From positions 1 through 49,208 of the forward strand of contig RXJV01000129.1 in NCBI GenBank assembly GCA_003963075.1: DNA of 49,208 bases, read 5' to 3'. A program made the position numbers and the translations under genes. This stretch comes from Burkholderiales bacterium. Lineage in GTDB: Bacteria; Pseudomonadota; Gammaproteobacteria; Burkholderiales; Burkholderiaceae_C. The notes under the pieces are model-generated. The model was not told where the DNA came from, did no database searches, and was given only the letters and a program-made list of their open reading frames with translations. Positions 1 to 8,442 of the stretch are shown in pieces. Within the stretch, counting starts at the first letter, position 1. Every line of letters starts with the position of its first letter.

Positions 1-399
1 CGCTACAACCTGACGCCGCTGGCCCGCTTCGTGTCCTTCGCCGTGCGTGGCGTGCCGCCCGAGATCATGGGCATCGGCCCGATCGAGGCCATCCCGGCCG
101 CGCTCAAGGCCGCCGGCATCAGCGCCAAGGACCTGGACTGGGTCGAACTGAACGAAGCCTTCGCCGCCCAGAGCCTGGCCGTGCTGAACGACCTGGACAG
201 CAAGGGCATCGAGCTCGACCGCGCCAAGGTCAACCCCAACGGCGGCGCCATCGCGCTGGGTCACCCGCTGGGCGCCACCGGCGCCATCCGCGCCGCGTCG
301 GTCATCCACGGCCTGCGCCGCACCGGCGGCAAGTACGGCATGGTGACGATGTGCGTCGGTGCCGGCCAAGGCGCCGCAGGCATCTTCGAAAGAATCTGA
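1..399 (+). CDS. Thiolase (acetyl-CoA C-acyltransferase), C-terminal part
   Basis: This is the last 132 residues of a thiolase whose start lies outside the window. Thiolases cleave 3-ketoacyl-CoA with free CoA in beta-oxidation, or condense acyl-CoAs in reverse. The two C-terminal catalytic motifs are visible: NPNGGAIALGHPLGATGA with the conserved His near residue 87, and CVGAGQGAAG with the second catalytic Cys near the end. The family normally has about 390 residues, so roughly two thirds is missing because of the window edge. The enoyl-CoA hydratase/isomerase 680 bp downstream on the same strand supports a fatty-acid degradation role. Whether it is FadA or a PhaA-like biosynthetic thiolase cannot be decided from this end. 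Confidence 0.93.
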   Translation, partial: RYNLTPLARFVSFAVRGVPPEIMGIGPIEAIPAALKAAGISAKDLDWVELNEAFAAQSLAVLNDLDSKGIELDRAKVNPNGGAIALGHPLGATGAIRAASVIHGLRRTGGKYGMVTMCVGAGQGAAGIFERI

Positions 400-410
400 C
401 CCACCCCCTA

Positions 411-438
411 CCGGCTTCGCCGGCCCCCTCAAGGGGGC
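411..438 (+). terminator. Two adjacent hairpins after the thiolase gene
   Basis: CCGGC-TTC-GCCGG (411-423) is followed directly by GCCCCC-TCAA-GGGGGC (423-438), 12 bases after the thiolase stop. There is no T-run, so a Rho-independent terminator is not proven; GC-rich hairpins of this kind are common between genes in Burkholderiales and may instead be a dispersed repeat. Confidence 0.35.
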
Positions 439-528
439 GCCCTCAGCGGCCTGGCAAAGCCAGTTCCGCGAGGGCTGCTGGAGACGGCAGCATCCGACGA
501 CGAGTGCCCACACAAGGGGTGGTCCATC

Positions 529-1062
529 ATGAACCGACGCAGGCTTCTTCAACACTCCACCGTGTTGCTCGCGGCGGCACCGCTTGCCGGCTGCACCGGC
601 CAGCTGCAGACCTTCGCCGGTTGGCCCCAGGCGCGGCAGGCGGTGCAGGACCTGCTGCTGGCCGAGAAGGTCGTGGCCAGCAACCCCTGGAACCTCAGCC
701 AGGTGCTGCAGCATCTGGCCCAGAGCATCGAGTTCTCGATGCAGGGCTTCCCGGTGCTGAAGGGCGCCTGGTTCCGCGCCACGCTGGGCGCGGCGGCCTT
801 CGGCGTCTTCAATGCGCGCGGCGCGATGAGCCACAGCCTGGACGAGCCCATTCCGGGCGCCCCGGCGCTCGATGCGTCGCAGGCACTGAAGGCCTCGGTC
901 GACCGGCTGCTCGCGGCGATGGACGCCTTCGCCCAATTCAACGCTACGCTGCGGCCTCATTTCGCCTACGGTGAGCTGACCAAGCCGCAATACGAGCGGG
1001 CCCATCTGATGCACCTGGCCAACCACTGGACCCAGTTCCACGCCAAGACAGCGGTGGCCTGA
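529..1062 (+). CDS. DUF1569-like protein with Tat/lipoprotein-type signal
   Basis: The 177-residue product starts with NRRRLLQHS followed by a hydrophobic stretch and LAGC near residue 22, which reads both as a twin-arginine motif and as a lipobox, so export and lipid anchoring are likely. The C-terminus (FAYGELTKPQYERAHLMHLA, then NHWTQF) resembles the end of the DUF1569 family, a DinB-like four-helix bundle with conserved His residues. No enzymatic function is established for the family. The start is supported by a GGGGTGG ribosome site. It sits 13 bp upstream of the enoyl-CoA hydratase gene on the same strand and is probably cotranscribed with it. The DUF assignment was made by eye and is moderately sure. 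Confidence 0.75.
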   Translation: MNRRRLLQHSTVLLAAAPLAGCTGQLQTFAGWPQARQAVQDLLLAEKVVASNPWNLSQVLQHLAQSIEFSMQGFPVLKGAWFRATLGAAAFGVFNARGAMSHSLDEPIPGAPALDASQALKASVDRLLAAMDAFAQFNATLRPHFAYGELTKPQYERAHLMHLANHWTQFHAKTAVA

Positions 1063-1075
1063 GCAGGAGACTTTC

Positions 1076-1840
1076 ATGACCATCAAGACCTACACCGTCA
1101 ACGGCGTCGCGACGATCGAAATCGCCCGCCCCGAGAAGAAGAACGCCATCACCCAGGCCATGTACCAGGCCATGGCCGATGCGCTGCGCGCCGCGGACGA
1201 GGACAAGGCCGTGCGCGCCGTGCTCATCACCGGCCAGCCGGGCATCTTCACCTCGGGTAACGACCTCGAAGACTTCATGGCCGCGCCGCCGCGCGGGGCC
1301 GATGCGCCGGTGTTCCAGTTCATGCAGGCCCTGGTGGGCTGCGGCAAGCCCGTGGTGGCCGCGGTCACCGGCGCGGCCATCGGCATCGGCACGACGCTGC
1401 TGCTGCATTGCGACCTCGTCTACGTGGCCGACGAGGCCCGCCTGGCCATGCCCTTCGTCGGCCTGGGCCTGGTGCCCGAGTTCGCGTCCAGCTTGGTCGT
1501 GCCCCAGCTGATGGGCAACCGCCGCGCCGCCGAGAAGCTGCTGCTGGGCGACCCCTTCACCGGCGCGCAGGCGGTGGAGTGCGGCATCGCCAACGCGGTG
1601 CTGCCGGGCAGCGAGGTGCTCAACCACGCCCGCCGCATCGCCGAGCGCTTCAACCACCTGGCGCCCGGCGCGGTGCGCGACAGCAAGAAGCTGATCCGCG
1701 ATCCGCAGCGGCCGACCGTGCAGGAGGCCATTGCCCGCGAGGGCGAGATCTTCGGCGCGCGGCTGCGCAGCCCCGAGGCGATGGAAGCCTTCCAGGCCTT
1801 CTTCCAGAAGCGCGCGCCCGACTTCTCCAAGTTCGAGTGA
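1076..1840 (+). CDS. Enoyl-CoA hydratase/isomerase family protein
   Basis: The 254-residue product is a full-length crotonase-fold enzyme. The oxyanion-hole segments are visible: FTSGNDLEDF near residues 59-68 and the GAAIGIGTTLLLHCD region near residues 102-117. GNDLEDF and the single acidic residue in GLVPEFASS match delta3,delta2-enoyl-CoA isomerases better than classical two-Glu hydratases, so isomerase activity on unsaturated fatty acids is possible; the family name is safer than one activity. A GGAG ribosome site lies 7 bp upstream of the ATG. The stop overlaps the GTG of the next gene (GTGA), which indicates translational coupling. Confidence 0.9.
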   Translation: MTIKTYTVNGVATIEIARPEKKNAITQAMYQAMADALRAADEDKAVRAVLITGQPGIFTSGNDLEDFMAAPPRGADAPVFQFMQALVGCGKPVVAAVTGAAIGIGTTLLLHCDLVYVADEARLAMPFVGLGLVPEFASSLVVPQLMGNRRAAEKLLLGDPFTGAQAVECGIANAVLPGSEVLNHARRIAERFNHLAPGAVRDSKKLIRDPQRPTVQEAIAREGEIFGARLRSPEAMEAFQAFFQKRAPDFSKFE

Positions 1841-2562
1841 TCGCCAAACTCCTGCTCGGGCCGGTGCTGCTGTGGCAGGGCCGGCGCGTGCGCGCCACCG
1901 CGCTCCGCCTGCCCGAGGCGGCCGGGCCGCGTGCGCAGCCGGGCGGCGCGCTGCGCGTGCTTATCGTCGGAGACTCTTCGGCCGCAGGCGTTGGCGCTGC
2001 CCACCAGCAGGAGGCGCTCGCGGGTCGGCTCAGTGAAGCGCTGGCCCGGCTGACCGGCCAGTCGGTGGGCTGGCAACTGGTGGCGAGAAGCGGCCACCGC
2101 AGCGAGCAGGCGCTGGCTGCGCTCGATTCGACCGAGTTGGAACCAGCCGATGTGCTGGTCACGGCGCTGGGTGTCAACGATGTGGTGGACCAGGTGCCGC
2201 CGGCCCGCGCGCTGGCCGCGCTGCAAGGCATCGACGGGCTGGCGCGCGAGCGGGCCGGCGTGCGACTCAGCATCCACTGTGCCGCGCCGCCGATGCAGCA
2301 TTTCCCGGTGCTGCCGCAGCCGCTGCGCTGGTTCTTTGGCCGCCAGGCGGCACGCTTCAATGCGGCCTTGACGGCCCAGGTCAGCGGCGAGCCCGCACGC
2401 CATGTGCTGCAGTTGCCCGCGGCCCTGCAACGCGATGCCGCCGCGCTGATGGCGGCCGATGGTTTCCACCCCGGCCCGCGCGGCTATGCGCTGTGGGCCG
2501 AGGCGCTCGCCGCTCAGGTCGTGATCGGCCTGGGCTTGCCCGCGAGGTCGATGGCCACATAG
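1837..2562 (+). CDS. SGNH/GDSL-family hydrolase
   Basis: The 241-residue product is an SGNH hydrolase (esterase, lipase or acyl-thioesterase type). Block I is IVGDSSAAGVG near residue 40 with the nucleophilic Ser, the Asn block is TALGVNDV near residue 112, and the catalytic DGFHPGPRGYALWA sits near the C-terminus. The start is the GTG that overlaps the upstream stop by four bases; an upstream extension in this frame runs antiparallel through the hydratase gene and has no family similarity. There is a hydrophobic N-terminus (LLLGPVLLW) that may be a membrane anchor. The 3' end overlaps the convergent thioesterase gene by 49 bases. Substrate unknown. Confidence 0.85.
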   Translation: MIAKLLLGPVLLWQGRRVRATALRLPEAAGPRAQPGGALRVLIVGDSSAAGVGAAHQQEALAGRLSEALARLTGQSVGWQLVARSGHRSEQALAALDSTELEPADVLVTALGVNDVVDQVPPARALAALQGIDGLARERAGVRLSIHCAAPPMQHFPVLPQPLRWFFGRQAARFNAALTAQVSGEPARHVLQLPAALQRDAAALMAADGFHPGPRGYALWAEALAAQVVIGLGLPARSMAT

Positions 2563-2918
2563 GTCAGGTTGGCTTCGGTCACCTTGACCACATGCAGGTT
2601 CTCGGGGTCGCGCTCGGCCATCACCTCGACATGCACCGTCACCGACGTGCGGCCGACGCGGGTCACCGTGGCGTAGAAGCTCAGCAGGTCGCCGACCGAA
2701 ACCGGCTGCTTGAAGATGAACTCGTTGACCGCCACGGTCGTGACACGCCCGCGCGAGATGCGCGCCGGCAGGATGGAACCGGCAATGTCCACCTGGGCCA
2801 TGATCCAGCCGCCGAAGATGTCGCCGTTGGCATTGGCGTCGGCCGGCATCGGCATCACGCGGAGCACGAGCTGGCGTCCTTCATCGATGGCCGGGGCGGG
2901 TTTGATCTGATCGTTCAT
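2514..2918 (-). CDS. YciA-type acyl-CoA thioesterase (hotdog fold)
   Basis: The 134-residue product matches YciA-like acyl-CoA thioesterases, which hydrolyse CoA esters in the cytoplasm. The segment NANGDIFGGWIMAQVDIAG near residues 30-48 carries the conserved Asn-Gly-Asp and the hotdog helix; VAVNEFIFKQPV and TEANLTYVAID are the typical later strands. The length is usual for the family. I chose the ATG at 2918; a GTG three codons upstream is also possible and neither has a clear ribosome site. Its last 49 bases overlap the 3' end of the SGNH hydrolase on the other strand. Confidence 0.9.
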   Translation of the reverse strand: MNDQIKPAPAIDEGRQLVLRVMPMPADANANGDIFGGWIMAQVDIAGSILPARISRGRVTTVAVNEFIFKQPVSVGDLLSFYATVTRVGRTSVTVHVEVMAERDPENLHVVKVTEANLTYVAIDLAGKPRPITT

Positions 2919-3014
2919 GGTGTGCACCGCAAAGGACAGGCGATTGTCGTCGCTGCGGCGGCTTGTGGTGCCGCGCCGGCCGCTGTTCGAGCCACCCGGC
3001 CGGCGCGTGCTGGA

Positions 3015-4781
3015 TCAGAAACGTTGCCAGTCGCCGTCCGCTTCGGTGGCCAGTGCCGCCACCCGCGCGGGGGCGGCCGGGGTCGGCAGCGGTTGGGAGG
3101 CCACCGGCCGGGCGGCTGCCCGAGCGGCGGGGCGCGCCGTGGGCGCTGACGCGGGCAGGGGCTCTGCGGCGTTCACCGCGCGTTGCTGCTTGCGCAGATC
3201 CACCGCACTGACCTGAGCCAGGCTTTTGTCCTGCGGCATCAGCCGGAACACGCGAATCGCGCTGTGCACGCGGCCGACCTGGTCGTTCAGGGCGCTGGCC
3301 GAGGCAGCGAGCTCCTCCACCATCGCGGCATTCTGTTGCGTGAGGCCGTCCAGATGCTGCACCGCCTCGCCGACCTGGCCGACGCCGATGGACTGCTCGC
3401 GGGCGGCGCTGTTGATCTCCTCCAGCACGCCGCTGACCCGGGTCACCGCTTGCATCACCTCGTCCATGCGGCGCTTCGCCTCGTCGGCGCGCTGGCCGCC
3501 GGTTTCCACGCGTTCGCGCGATTCCTCGATCAGGGTCCGAACCTCCTTGGCGGCCGCCCCGGTGCGCTGGGCGAGTGCCCGCACCTCGGACGCCACCACC
3601 GCGAAGCCCCGGCCCTGTTCGCCGGCGCGGGCCGCCTCGACAGCCGCGTTCAGCGCGAGGATGTTGGTCTGGAAGGCCACGCCCTCGATGACCTGGATGA
3701 TGTCGCCGATGCGCCGCGACGAGTCGGCGATCTCCTGCATGGTGTCGTAGACCTGGTGCACCGACTCCTGGCTGCGGCGCGCCACGTCGCCGGTGCCCTG
3801 GGCGAGCTGGGCGCCTTCGCTGGCGAGGTCGGAGGTCTGGCGCACGGTGCCGCCGATCTGGTCCATGGCCGCGGCCGATTGCTCCAGGCTGCTGGCCTGG
3901 GACTCGGTGCGCGACGACAGGTCCTGGTTGCCGGACGAGATCTCATGCGAGGCATTCATCAAATGGGCGACCTCGTCGCGCACATCGCGCACCACCGTGC
4001 GCACCGACACCGCCAGCTGGGCCAGCGCCAGCTGGAGCTCGCGCACCTCGCCCTGGCCGCGCACGGCCACCTGCTCGGTGAGATCGCCGCCGGCCATCAG
4101 GTTGGCGGTTTCCACCACCTCGCGCAGGGGCCGCAGCATGATGCGGATGAGGCCCAGGCTGGCCAGGCCGACGCCCGCGCCGGCGGCGATCAACTGCGCC
4201 CAGCCCGGCTCGCCCAGCCAGGCGGCCAGCAGTGGAGCGGCTGCCGCCAGCGCGGCCCAGCCGGCGATGCGGCCGCGCAGCTCCGGCTTGAAGAACTGCA
4301 GCACACGGCCGGCCAGGTCGGCCCGCTTCACCTGGCCACGGTGCAGCACATGGCGCAGCCGCCCGGCGGCGGCTTCTTCGCGCATGCGGGCATAGAGGGC
4401 ATCGAACTGGCGGATCTCCGCATCAGTGGGTCGGGTGCGCACCGACAGATAGCCGACCGTGCGATCCCCATCGCGCACCGGGGTCGCATTGGCGCGCACC
4501 CAGTAGTGGTCGCCGTTCTTGCGGCGGTTTTTCACCAGGGCTGTCCAGGGCAGGCCCGATTCGATCGTGGCCCACATGTCGCGGAAGGCCTCCTCGGGCA
4601 TGTCGGGGTGGCGTACCAGGTTGTGCGGCTGCCCGAGCAGCTCGGCCTCCGCATAGCCGCTGACGGCGGTGAAGTTGCTGTTGCAGTAAGTGATTCGGCC
4701 CTTCAGGTCGGTGATCGAGATCAGCGTCTGGTCCGCAGGAAAGCTGAAGTCCTTCTGCGTGACGGGCAGGTTCTGGCGCAT
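3015..4781 (-). CDS. PAS-domain methyl-accepting chemotaxis protein (Aer-like)
   Basis: The 588-residue chemoreceptor has an N-terminal PAS domain (about residues 15-120, with [14 protein letters not shown] and RNRRKNG-like core, here [11 protein letters not shown]), a hydrophobic membrane block around residues 170-210, a HAMP segment ([20 protein letters not shown]) and a full MCP signalling domain with the hairpin tip [20 protein letters not shown]. There is no periplasmic ligand domain, so the layout is that of the aerotaxis/redox receptor Aer, which binds FAD in its PAS domain; FAD binding here is inferred. The C-terminal 60 residues are a Pro/Ala-rich tail. An AGGAGG ribosome site lies 5 bp before the ATG. 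It is divergent from the ABC transporter gene. Confidence 0.92.
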   Translation of the reverse strand: MRQNLPVTQKDFSFPADQTLISITDLKGRITYCNSNFTAVSGYAEAELLGQPHNLVRHPDMPEEAFRDMWATIESGLPWTALVKNRRKNGDHYWVRANATPVRDGDRTVGYLSVRTRPTDAEIRQFDALYARMREEAAAGRLRHVLHRGQVKRADLAGRVLQFFKPELRGRIAGWAALAAAAPLLAAWLGEPGWAQLIAAGAGVGLASLGLIRIMLRPLREVVETANLMAGGDLTEQVAVRGQGEVRELQLALAQLAVSVRTVVRDVRDEVAHLMNASHEISSGNQDLSSRTESQASSLEQSAAAMDQIGGTVRQTSDLASEGAQLAQGTGDVARRSQESVHQVYDTMQEIADSSRRIGDIIQVIEGVAFQTNILALNAAVEAARAGEQGRGFAVVASEVRALAQRTGAAAKEVRTLIEESRERVETGGQRADEAKRRMDEVMQAVTRVSGVLEEINSAAREQSIGVGQVGEAVQHLDGLTQQNAAMVEELAASASALNDQVGRVHSAIRVFRLMPQDKSLAQVSAVDLRKQQRAVNAAEPLPASAPTARPAARAAARPVASQPLPTPAAPARVAALATEADGDWQRF

Positions 4782-4955
4782 GCATTCCTCCTGTGAAGTA
4801 CGTTAGGGGAACCGTCCAGGACTTGCCGTCCCGGCTGATCCTGCCGGCCGGCGAGGATCAGGTCTGATCTTCGGATGCCGCAGCAACAGCGCGTTTGCGC
4901 TGCATCAAGCGACGCATCGCCGACGAGGGACAGCCAAGCCGCTGACAATCGGTGC

Positions 4956-6755
4956 ATGCGATCTCATAGCCTGCCGCTTCCCGCCAACGGTGCCGCCCCC
5001 CCGCGCGGCGACTGGGGCACCGTCGGCCGCCTGCTGCCCTATCTGTGGCGCTACCGCTGGCGGGTGGGCCTGGCCCTGGCCTTCATGGTGGGCGCCAAGC
5101 TCAGCAATGTCGGCGTGCCCCTGCTGCTCAAGCATCTGATCGATGCGCTGGACCTCAAACCCGGGCAGCCCCAGGCCCTGCTGGTGGTGCCGCTGGGCCT
5201 GCTGCTGGCCTACGGCGGCCTGCGGCTGTCGACCTCGCTGTTCACCGAGCTGCGCGAGCTGATCTTCGCCAAGGCCACGGAGGGCACGGCGCGCAGCATC
5301 TCGCTGCAGGTGTTCCGCCACCTGCACGACCTGTCGCTGCGCTTCCACCTGGAGCGCCAGACCGGCGGCATGACGCGCGACATCGAGCGCGGCACGCGGG
5401 CGGTGCATTCGCTGATCAGCTACTCGCTCTACAGCATCGTGCCGACGCTGATCGAGGTCGTGCTCGTGCTGACTCTGCTGGGGGTGAAGTTCGACGCCTG
5501 GTTCGCGGGCATCACGGTGGCGGCGCTGGTGGTCTACATCGGCTTCACGGTCGTCGTCACCGAGTGGCGCACCAAGTTCCGCCGCACGCTCAACGAGCTG
5601 GACTCCGTGGCCCACAGCAAGGCCATCGACTCGCTGCTGAACTACGAGACGGTCAAGTACTTCAACAACGAGGACTTCGAGGCGCGGCGCTACGACGAGA
5701 GCCTGGAGAAGCTGCGCCGTGCCCAGCTCAAGAGCCAGACGACGCTGTCGATGCTCAACACCGGCCAGCAGCTCATCATTGCCAGCGCGCTGGTGCTGAT
5801 GCTGTGGCGGGCCACGCAGGGCGTGGTGGACGGGCGCATGAGCCTGGGCGACCTGGTGATGGTCAACGCCTTCATGATCCAGCTCTACATCCCGCTGAAC
5901 TTCCTCGGCGTGATCTACCGCGAGATCAAGCAGAGCCTGACCGACATCGAGAAGATGTTCCGCCTGCTGGACCGCGAGCGCGAGGTGGCCGATGCGCCCG
6001 GCGCGGCCGAGCTGCAGGTGCGCGGAGCGCAGGTCGTGTTCGACAACGTGCACTTCGCCTACGACCCGGCGCGGCCCATCCTGCACGGCGTGAGCTTCGA
6101 GATCCCGGCCGGCAGGAAGGTGGCGGTGGTGGGCCCGAGCGGCTCGGGCAAGAGCACGCTGGCGCGGCTGCTCTACCGCTTCTACGACATCGACTCGGGC
6201 GCCATCCGCATCGACGGTCAGGACATCCGCCAGGTGACGCAGGCCAGCCTGCGCCGGTCCATCGGCATCGTGCCGCAGGACACGGTGCTGTTCAACGACA
6301 CGGTCGCCTACAACATCGCCTACGGCCGCCCGGGGGCGGGCCAGGCCGAGGTCGAGGCCGCGGCGCGCGCGGCCCATATCCACGCCTTCATCGCGGCCAC
6401 ACCGGCGGGCTACGACACGGTGGTTGGCGAACGCGGCCTGAAGCTGTCGGGCGGCGAGAAGCAGCGTGTGGCGATCGCTCGCACGCTGCTGAAGAACCCG
6501 CCGCTGCTGATCTTCGACGAGGCCACCTCGGCGCTGGACTCGACCAACGAGCGCGCCATTCAGGCCGAGCTGGAGTCGGTCGGCCAGAACAAGACGGTGC
6601 TGGTCATCGCGCACCGGCTGTCGACCGTGGTCGACGCCCACGAGATCCTGGTGCTGGAGCAGGGCCGCATCATCGAGCGCGGCCGGCACGACGAGCTGCT
6701 GGTGAAGAACGGGCGCTATGCGGAGATGTGGCGTTTGCAGCAATCAGCCGACTGA
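4956..6755 (+). CDS. ATM1/HMT1-type ABC transporter, fused membrane and ATPase
   Basis: The 599-residue half-transporter has six predicted membrane segments within about residues 25-330 and one ATPase domain with Walker A GPSGSGKSTL, signature LSGGEKQRVAIAR and Walker B LLIFDEATSALD, ending in the H-loop VIAHRLSTV. The segment NYETVKYFNNEDFE is typical of the ATM1/HMT1 group, whose mitochondrial members export a glutathione-linked sulfur compound and whose bacterial members have been linked to metal-glutathione export. It works as a homodimer in the inner membrane. The ATG at 4956 starts where family homology is expected; an in-frame ATG 81 bases upstream is less likely. No strong ribosome site was seen. 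Confidence 0.92.
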   Translation: MRSHSLPLPANGAAPPRGDWGTVGRLLPYLWRYRWRVGLALAFMVGAKLSNVGVPLLLKHLIDALDLKPGQPQALLVVPLGLLLAYGGLRLSTSLFTELRELIFAKATEGTARSISLQVFRHLHDLSLRFHLERQTGGMTRDIERGTRAVHSLISYSLYSIVPTLIEVVLVLTLLGVKFDAWFAGITVAALVVYIGFTVVVTEWRTKFRRTLNELDSVAHSKAIDSLLNYETVKYFNNEDFEARRYDESLEKLRRAQLKSQTTLSMLNTGQQLIIASALVLMLWRATQGVVDGRMSLGDLVMVNAFMIQLYIPLNFLGVIYREIKQSLTDIEKMFRLLDREREVADAPGAAELQVRGAQVVFDNVHFAYDPARPILHGVSFEIPAGRKVAVVGPSGSGKSTLARLLYRFYDIDSGAIRIDGQDIRQVTQASLRRSIGIVPQDTVLFNDTVAYNIAYGRPGAGQAEVEAAARAAHIHAFIAATPAGYDTVVGERGLKLSGGEKQRVAIARTLLKNPPLLIFDEATSALDSTNERAIQAELESVGQNKTVLVIAHRLSTVVDAHEILVLEQGRIIERGRHDELLVKNGRYAEMWRLQQSAD

Positions 6756-7084
6756 CCAGCCGCTGCGCAGCAGCCGGCGCTCATCCAGCGACTTCTGCGG
6801 ACCGGCTCCGCCGGGCCGCCGGGAGTGCCCCCGTGAGGGGGCTGAGGCCGGACACAAACAGTCCTGCGGACTGTTTGTGCCTGCCGAAGGACGGAGCCTG
6901 TGGCTCCAGCACGGCGCAGCCGGTAGGGGGGCGATCATGCCCGCGGCTTGCATGCCGCGGTCCTTCGCAGGGCGTCGGACCGCGCGCAGTCGCGGTCCTC
7001 GGTCACTGCTCATGCCCGCAGCTTGCAGGCCGCGGTCCTTCGCAGGGCGTCGGACAGCACGCAGGCGCTGTCCTCGGTCCCTGC
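6756..7084. other. Gene-free 330-bp stretch with hairpin and tandem repeat
   Basis: No protein-coding gene is convincing between the ABC transporter stop and the stop of the minus-strand gene at 7085. The stretch holds a GC-rich block with small inverted repeats (6790-6850), the perfect 12-bp hairpin at 6853-6879, and the 75-bp tandem duplication at 6936-7085. An open frame that runs through it has no family resemblance and is caused by the GC-rich repeats. Confidence 0.7.
6853..6879. terminator. Perfect 12-bp stem, 3-base loop hairpin
   Basis: CACAAACAGTCC (6853-6864), loop TGC, GGACTGTTTGTG (6868-6879) form a perfect inverted repeat 98 bp after the ABC transporter stop and before the convergent gene at 7085. 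It could terminate transcription in either direction, but no T-run follows on either strand. Confidence 0.5.
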
Positions 7085-7085
7085 T
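6936..7085. repeat. Tandem direct repeat, two copies of 75 bp
   Basis: Copy one is 6936-7010 and copy two is 7011-7085. Both begin CATGCCCGC(G/A)GCTTGCA and share an uninterrupted block GCCGCGGTCCTTCGCAGGGC followed by GTCGGAC; they differ at scattered bases. The second copy ends on the first base of the stop codon of the minus-strand gene at 7085. The function is unknown. Confidence 0.8.
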
Positions 7086-7405
7086 CAGTGCGGCTTCTTC
7101 GGCTTGTCGAAACTCTTGGGCCGGTAGACGTTGCCGTCCCACTCGCCCGCGGGCCGGTCGCCTGGCTCGCGCAGCGCGGTCTCGCGGGCGCGGCGGATGA
7201 CGCGCTCGGCCTCCAGCGCCGCGGCGCGGGTCTGGCGCTGGCGGCGGCGCCAGCCGGTCAGGCGGTCGAGCTGGGCCTGCAGCCAGGCGCCGATGCGTCG
7301 CAGCAGCAGGTCGACGCGGGCCCGGGCACGGTGCGGCAGGGCCATGTGGACCGCCAGCGCGATGCACAGGCCCAGGCCAGTGGCGGCGAGCAGATCGTGA
7401 AGCAT
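7085..7405 (-). CDS. Small protein with N-terminal membrane segment, unknown function
   Basis: The 106-residue product starts MLHDLLAATGLGLCIALAVH, one hydrophobic helix, followed by a strongly basic, Arg-rich and Ala-rich region (about residues 24-80) likely to be helical and cytoplasmic, and a charged tail ending in KSFDKPKKPH. I do not recognise a family. The ATG at 7405 places the membrane helix at the very start; an upstream extension of 26 codons has no such logic. The 3' end touches the tandem 75-bp repeat. Confidence 0.65.
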   Translation of the reverse strand: MLHDLLAATGLGLCIALAVHMALPHRARARVDLLLRRIGAWLQAQLDRLTGWRRRQRQTRAAALEAERVIRRARETALREPGDRPAGEWDGNVYRPKSFDKPKKPH

Positions 7406-7458
7406 GGTTTGAGTGTGACCGAACTTACGCGCTTGAGGACAGCCGATTTGAGGGGGGC

Positions 7459-8069
7459 TCAGCGCGGCTGGCGTCTTTCCCACAATGCCAGCATCGCGTC
7501 AGGAATCGCCCGGCTCGCCGCGTCGCGCGCTTCGGCCGTGGCCTCGGCCAGCGGCCCGTCCTCGGCGCCCAGTGCCGCGATCGGCGCCAGCAGCGCTGCC
7601 GTGTCGGGGCCGTCGAACCACGGCGCCCAGGCTTCGGGTGCCAGCTCCACCGCGATCAGGAAGCCGGCGGCCCAGTCCTCGGCATCGGCGTACTCGGTGT
7701 CCTCGTCGTCGCCTTCGGCAAAGCTGAAGATGGGCTCCCAGGCCTTGGGCTGGTGGGTCCAGGCCGCGCGATCGACTGCAGATGACGCAGCACGGCCATC
7801 ACGACCTTCTTGCGCTGCTTGCCGCTCGCGAACGGCGCGGGGTCGGTCTCGCCATCGCCGCCCCAGACGCGCGGCAGCCAGGCCTCGCCCGGCAGTTCGG
7901 CGAGCGAGCGCCCCGGCGTCAACAGCAGGCCGGCCAGATAGCCGTCCAGCGCCTCGATATTCATCGCCGCATCGCTGGGCAGGGCGGCGAGCAGTTCGTC
8001 CAGGTCGTTGAGCTCGTCATCGGACAGCGGACGGTTGTCCGAGGCCGGGTTGTAGTGGGGGTACTGCAT
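7459..8069 (-). pseudogene. YecA/UPF0149-like gene with a one-base frameshift
   Basis: The first frame (8069 to about 7770) encodes MQYPHYNPASDNRPLSDDEL, then MNIEALDGYLAGLLL and KKVVMAVLRHLQSIAR, typical of the YecA/YgfB UPF0149 family. The next frame continues the same family pattern AWTHQPKAWEPIFSF, then DAEDWAAGFLIAVEL and APEAWAPWFD to the stop at 7459. Total length is 611 bases, one short of 204 codons. The break falls where the minus strand reads ATCGCGCGGCCTGG; one extra G in the GG run would restore a 203-residue protein. The first frame read alone would instead end after 137 residues. It may be a real inactivating deletion or a base-calling error. Function of the family is poorly known. 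Confidence 0.8.
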
Positions 8070-8088
8070 GGATGGGTTCTGGTGGGTC

Positions 8089-8328
8089 TCAGCCGTGGCG
8101 GCCGTGCCGGCTCTTGGGTTTCTTGGCGTCGAACTCGGCGATCTGCGTCTTCAGCAGCGCCATCAGCACGCGGGCGTTCTGTTCGGTCATGACCAGCAGG
8201 CTGCTGGGTTCGATGCCGTCGACCGGTTCGCGGGCGGACACCAGCGCGTCGATCTTGAACAGCACCTGCCCATGCAGGTTGTTGGTGGCAGCCTTGAACT
8301 TCTGGATTTCGATCTGATGGATTTTCAT
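8089..8328 (-). CDS. Conserved small protein of unknown function
   Basis: The 79-residue product starts MKIHQIEIQKFKAATNNLHG and continues with QVLFKIDALVSAREPVDGIE and a helix LLVMTEQNARVLMALLKTQI, ending in a Lys/His-rich tail. It has no signal peptide or membrane segment and looks like a small soluble protein. The composition (few Arg/Ala-rich runs, normal mix of hydrophobic residues) shows it is a true gene, unlike the long antisense open frame that extends upstream of it through the penicillin-binding protein gene. It lies 19 bp downstream of the YecA-like gene on the same strand. I cannot name its family. Confidence 0.75.
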   Translation of the reverse strand: MKIHQIEIQKFKAATNNLHGQVLFKIDALVSAREPVDGIEPSSLLVMTEQNARVLMALLKTQIAEFDAKKPKSRHGRHG

Positions 8329-8442
8329 GGCGGAACGGCGGGGCCGGCAGGCCGCCATCTTGCCATCCGCGGCGCCGTGTCCCAAGCGGCCGCCGGATCG
8401 CAGTGGCCGCCGCCGCCGTGCTGAGGCCGGGCCCGGCCTACG

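Noticed and set aside
3183-4796. Open frame of 537 codons opposite to the chemoreceptor gene
   Set aside because: His, Leu and Gly-rich antisense reading without any domain; the minus-strand chemoreceptor is complete.
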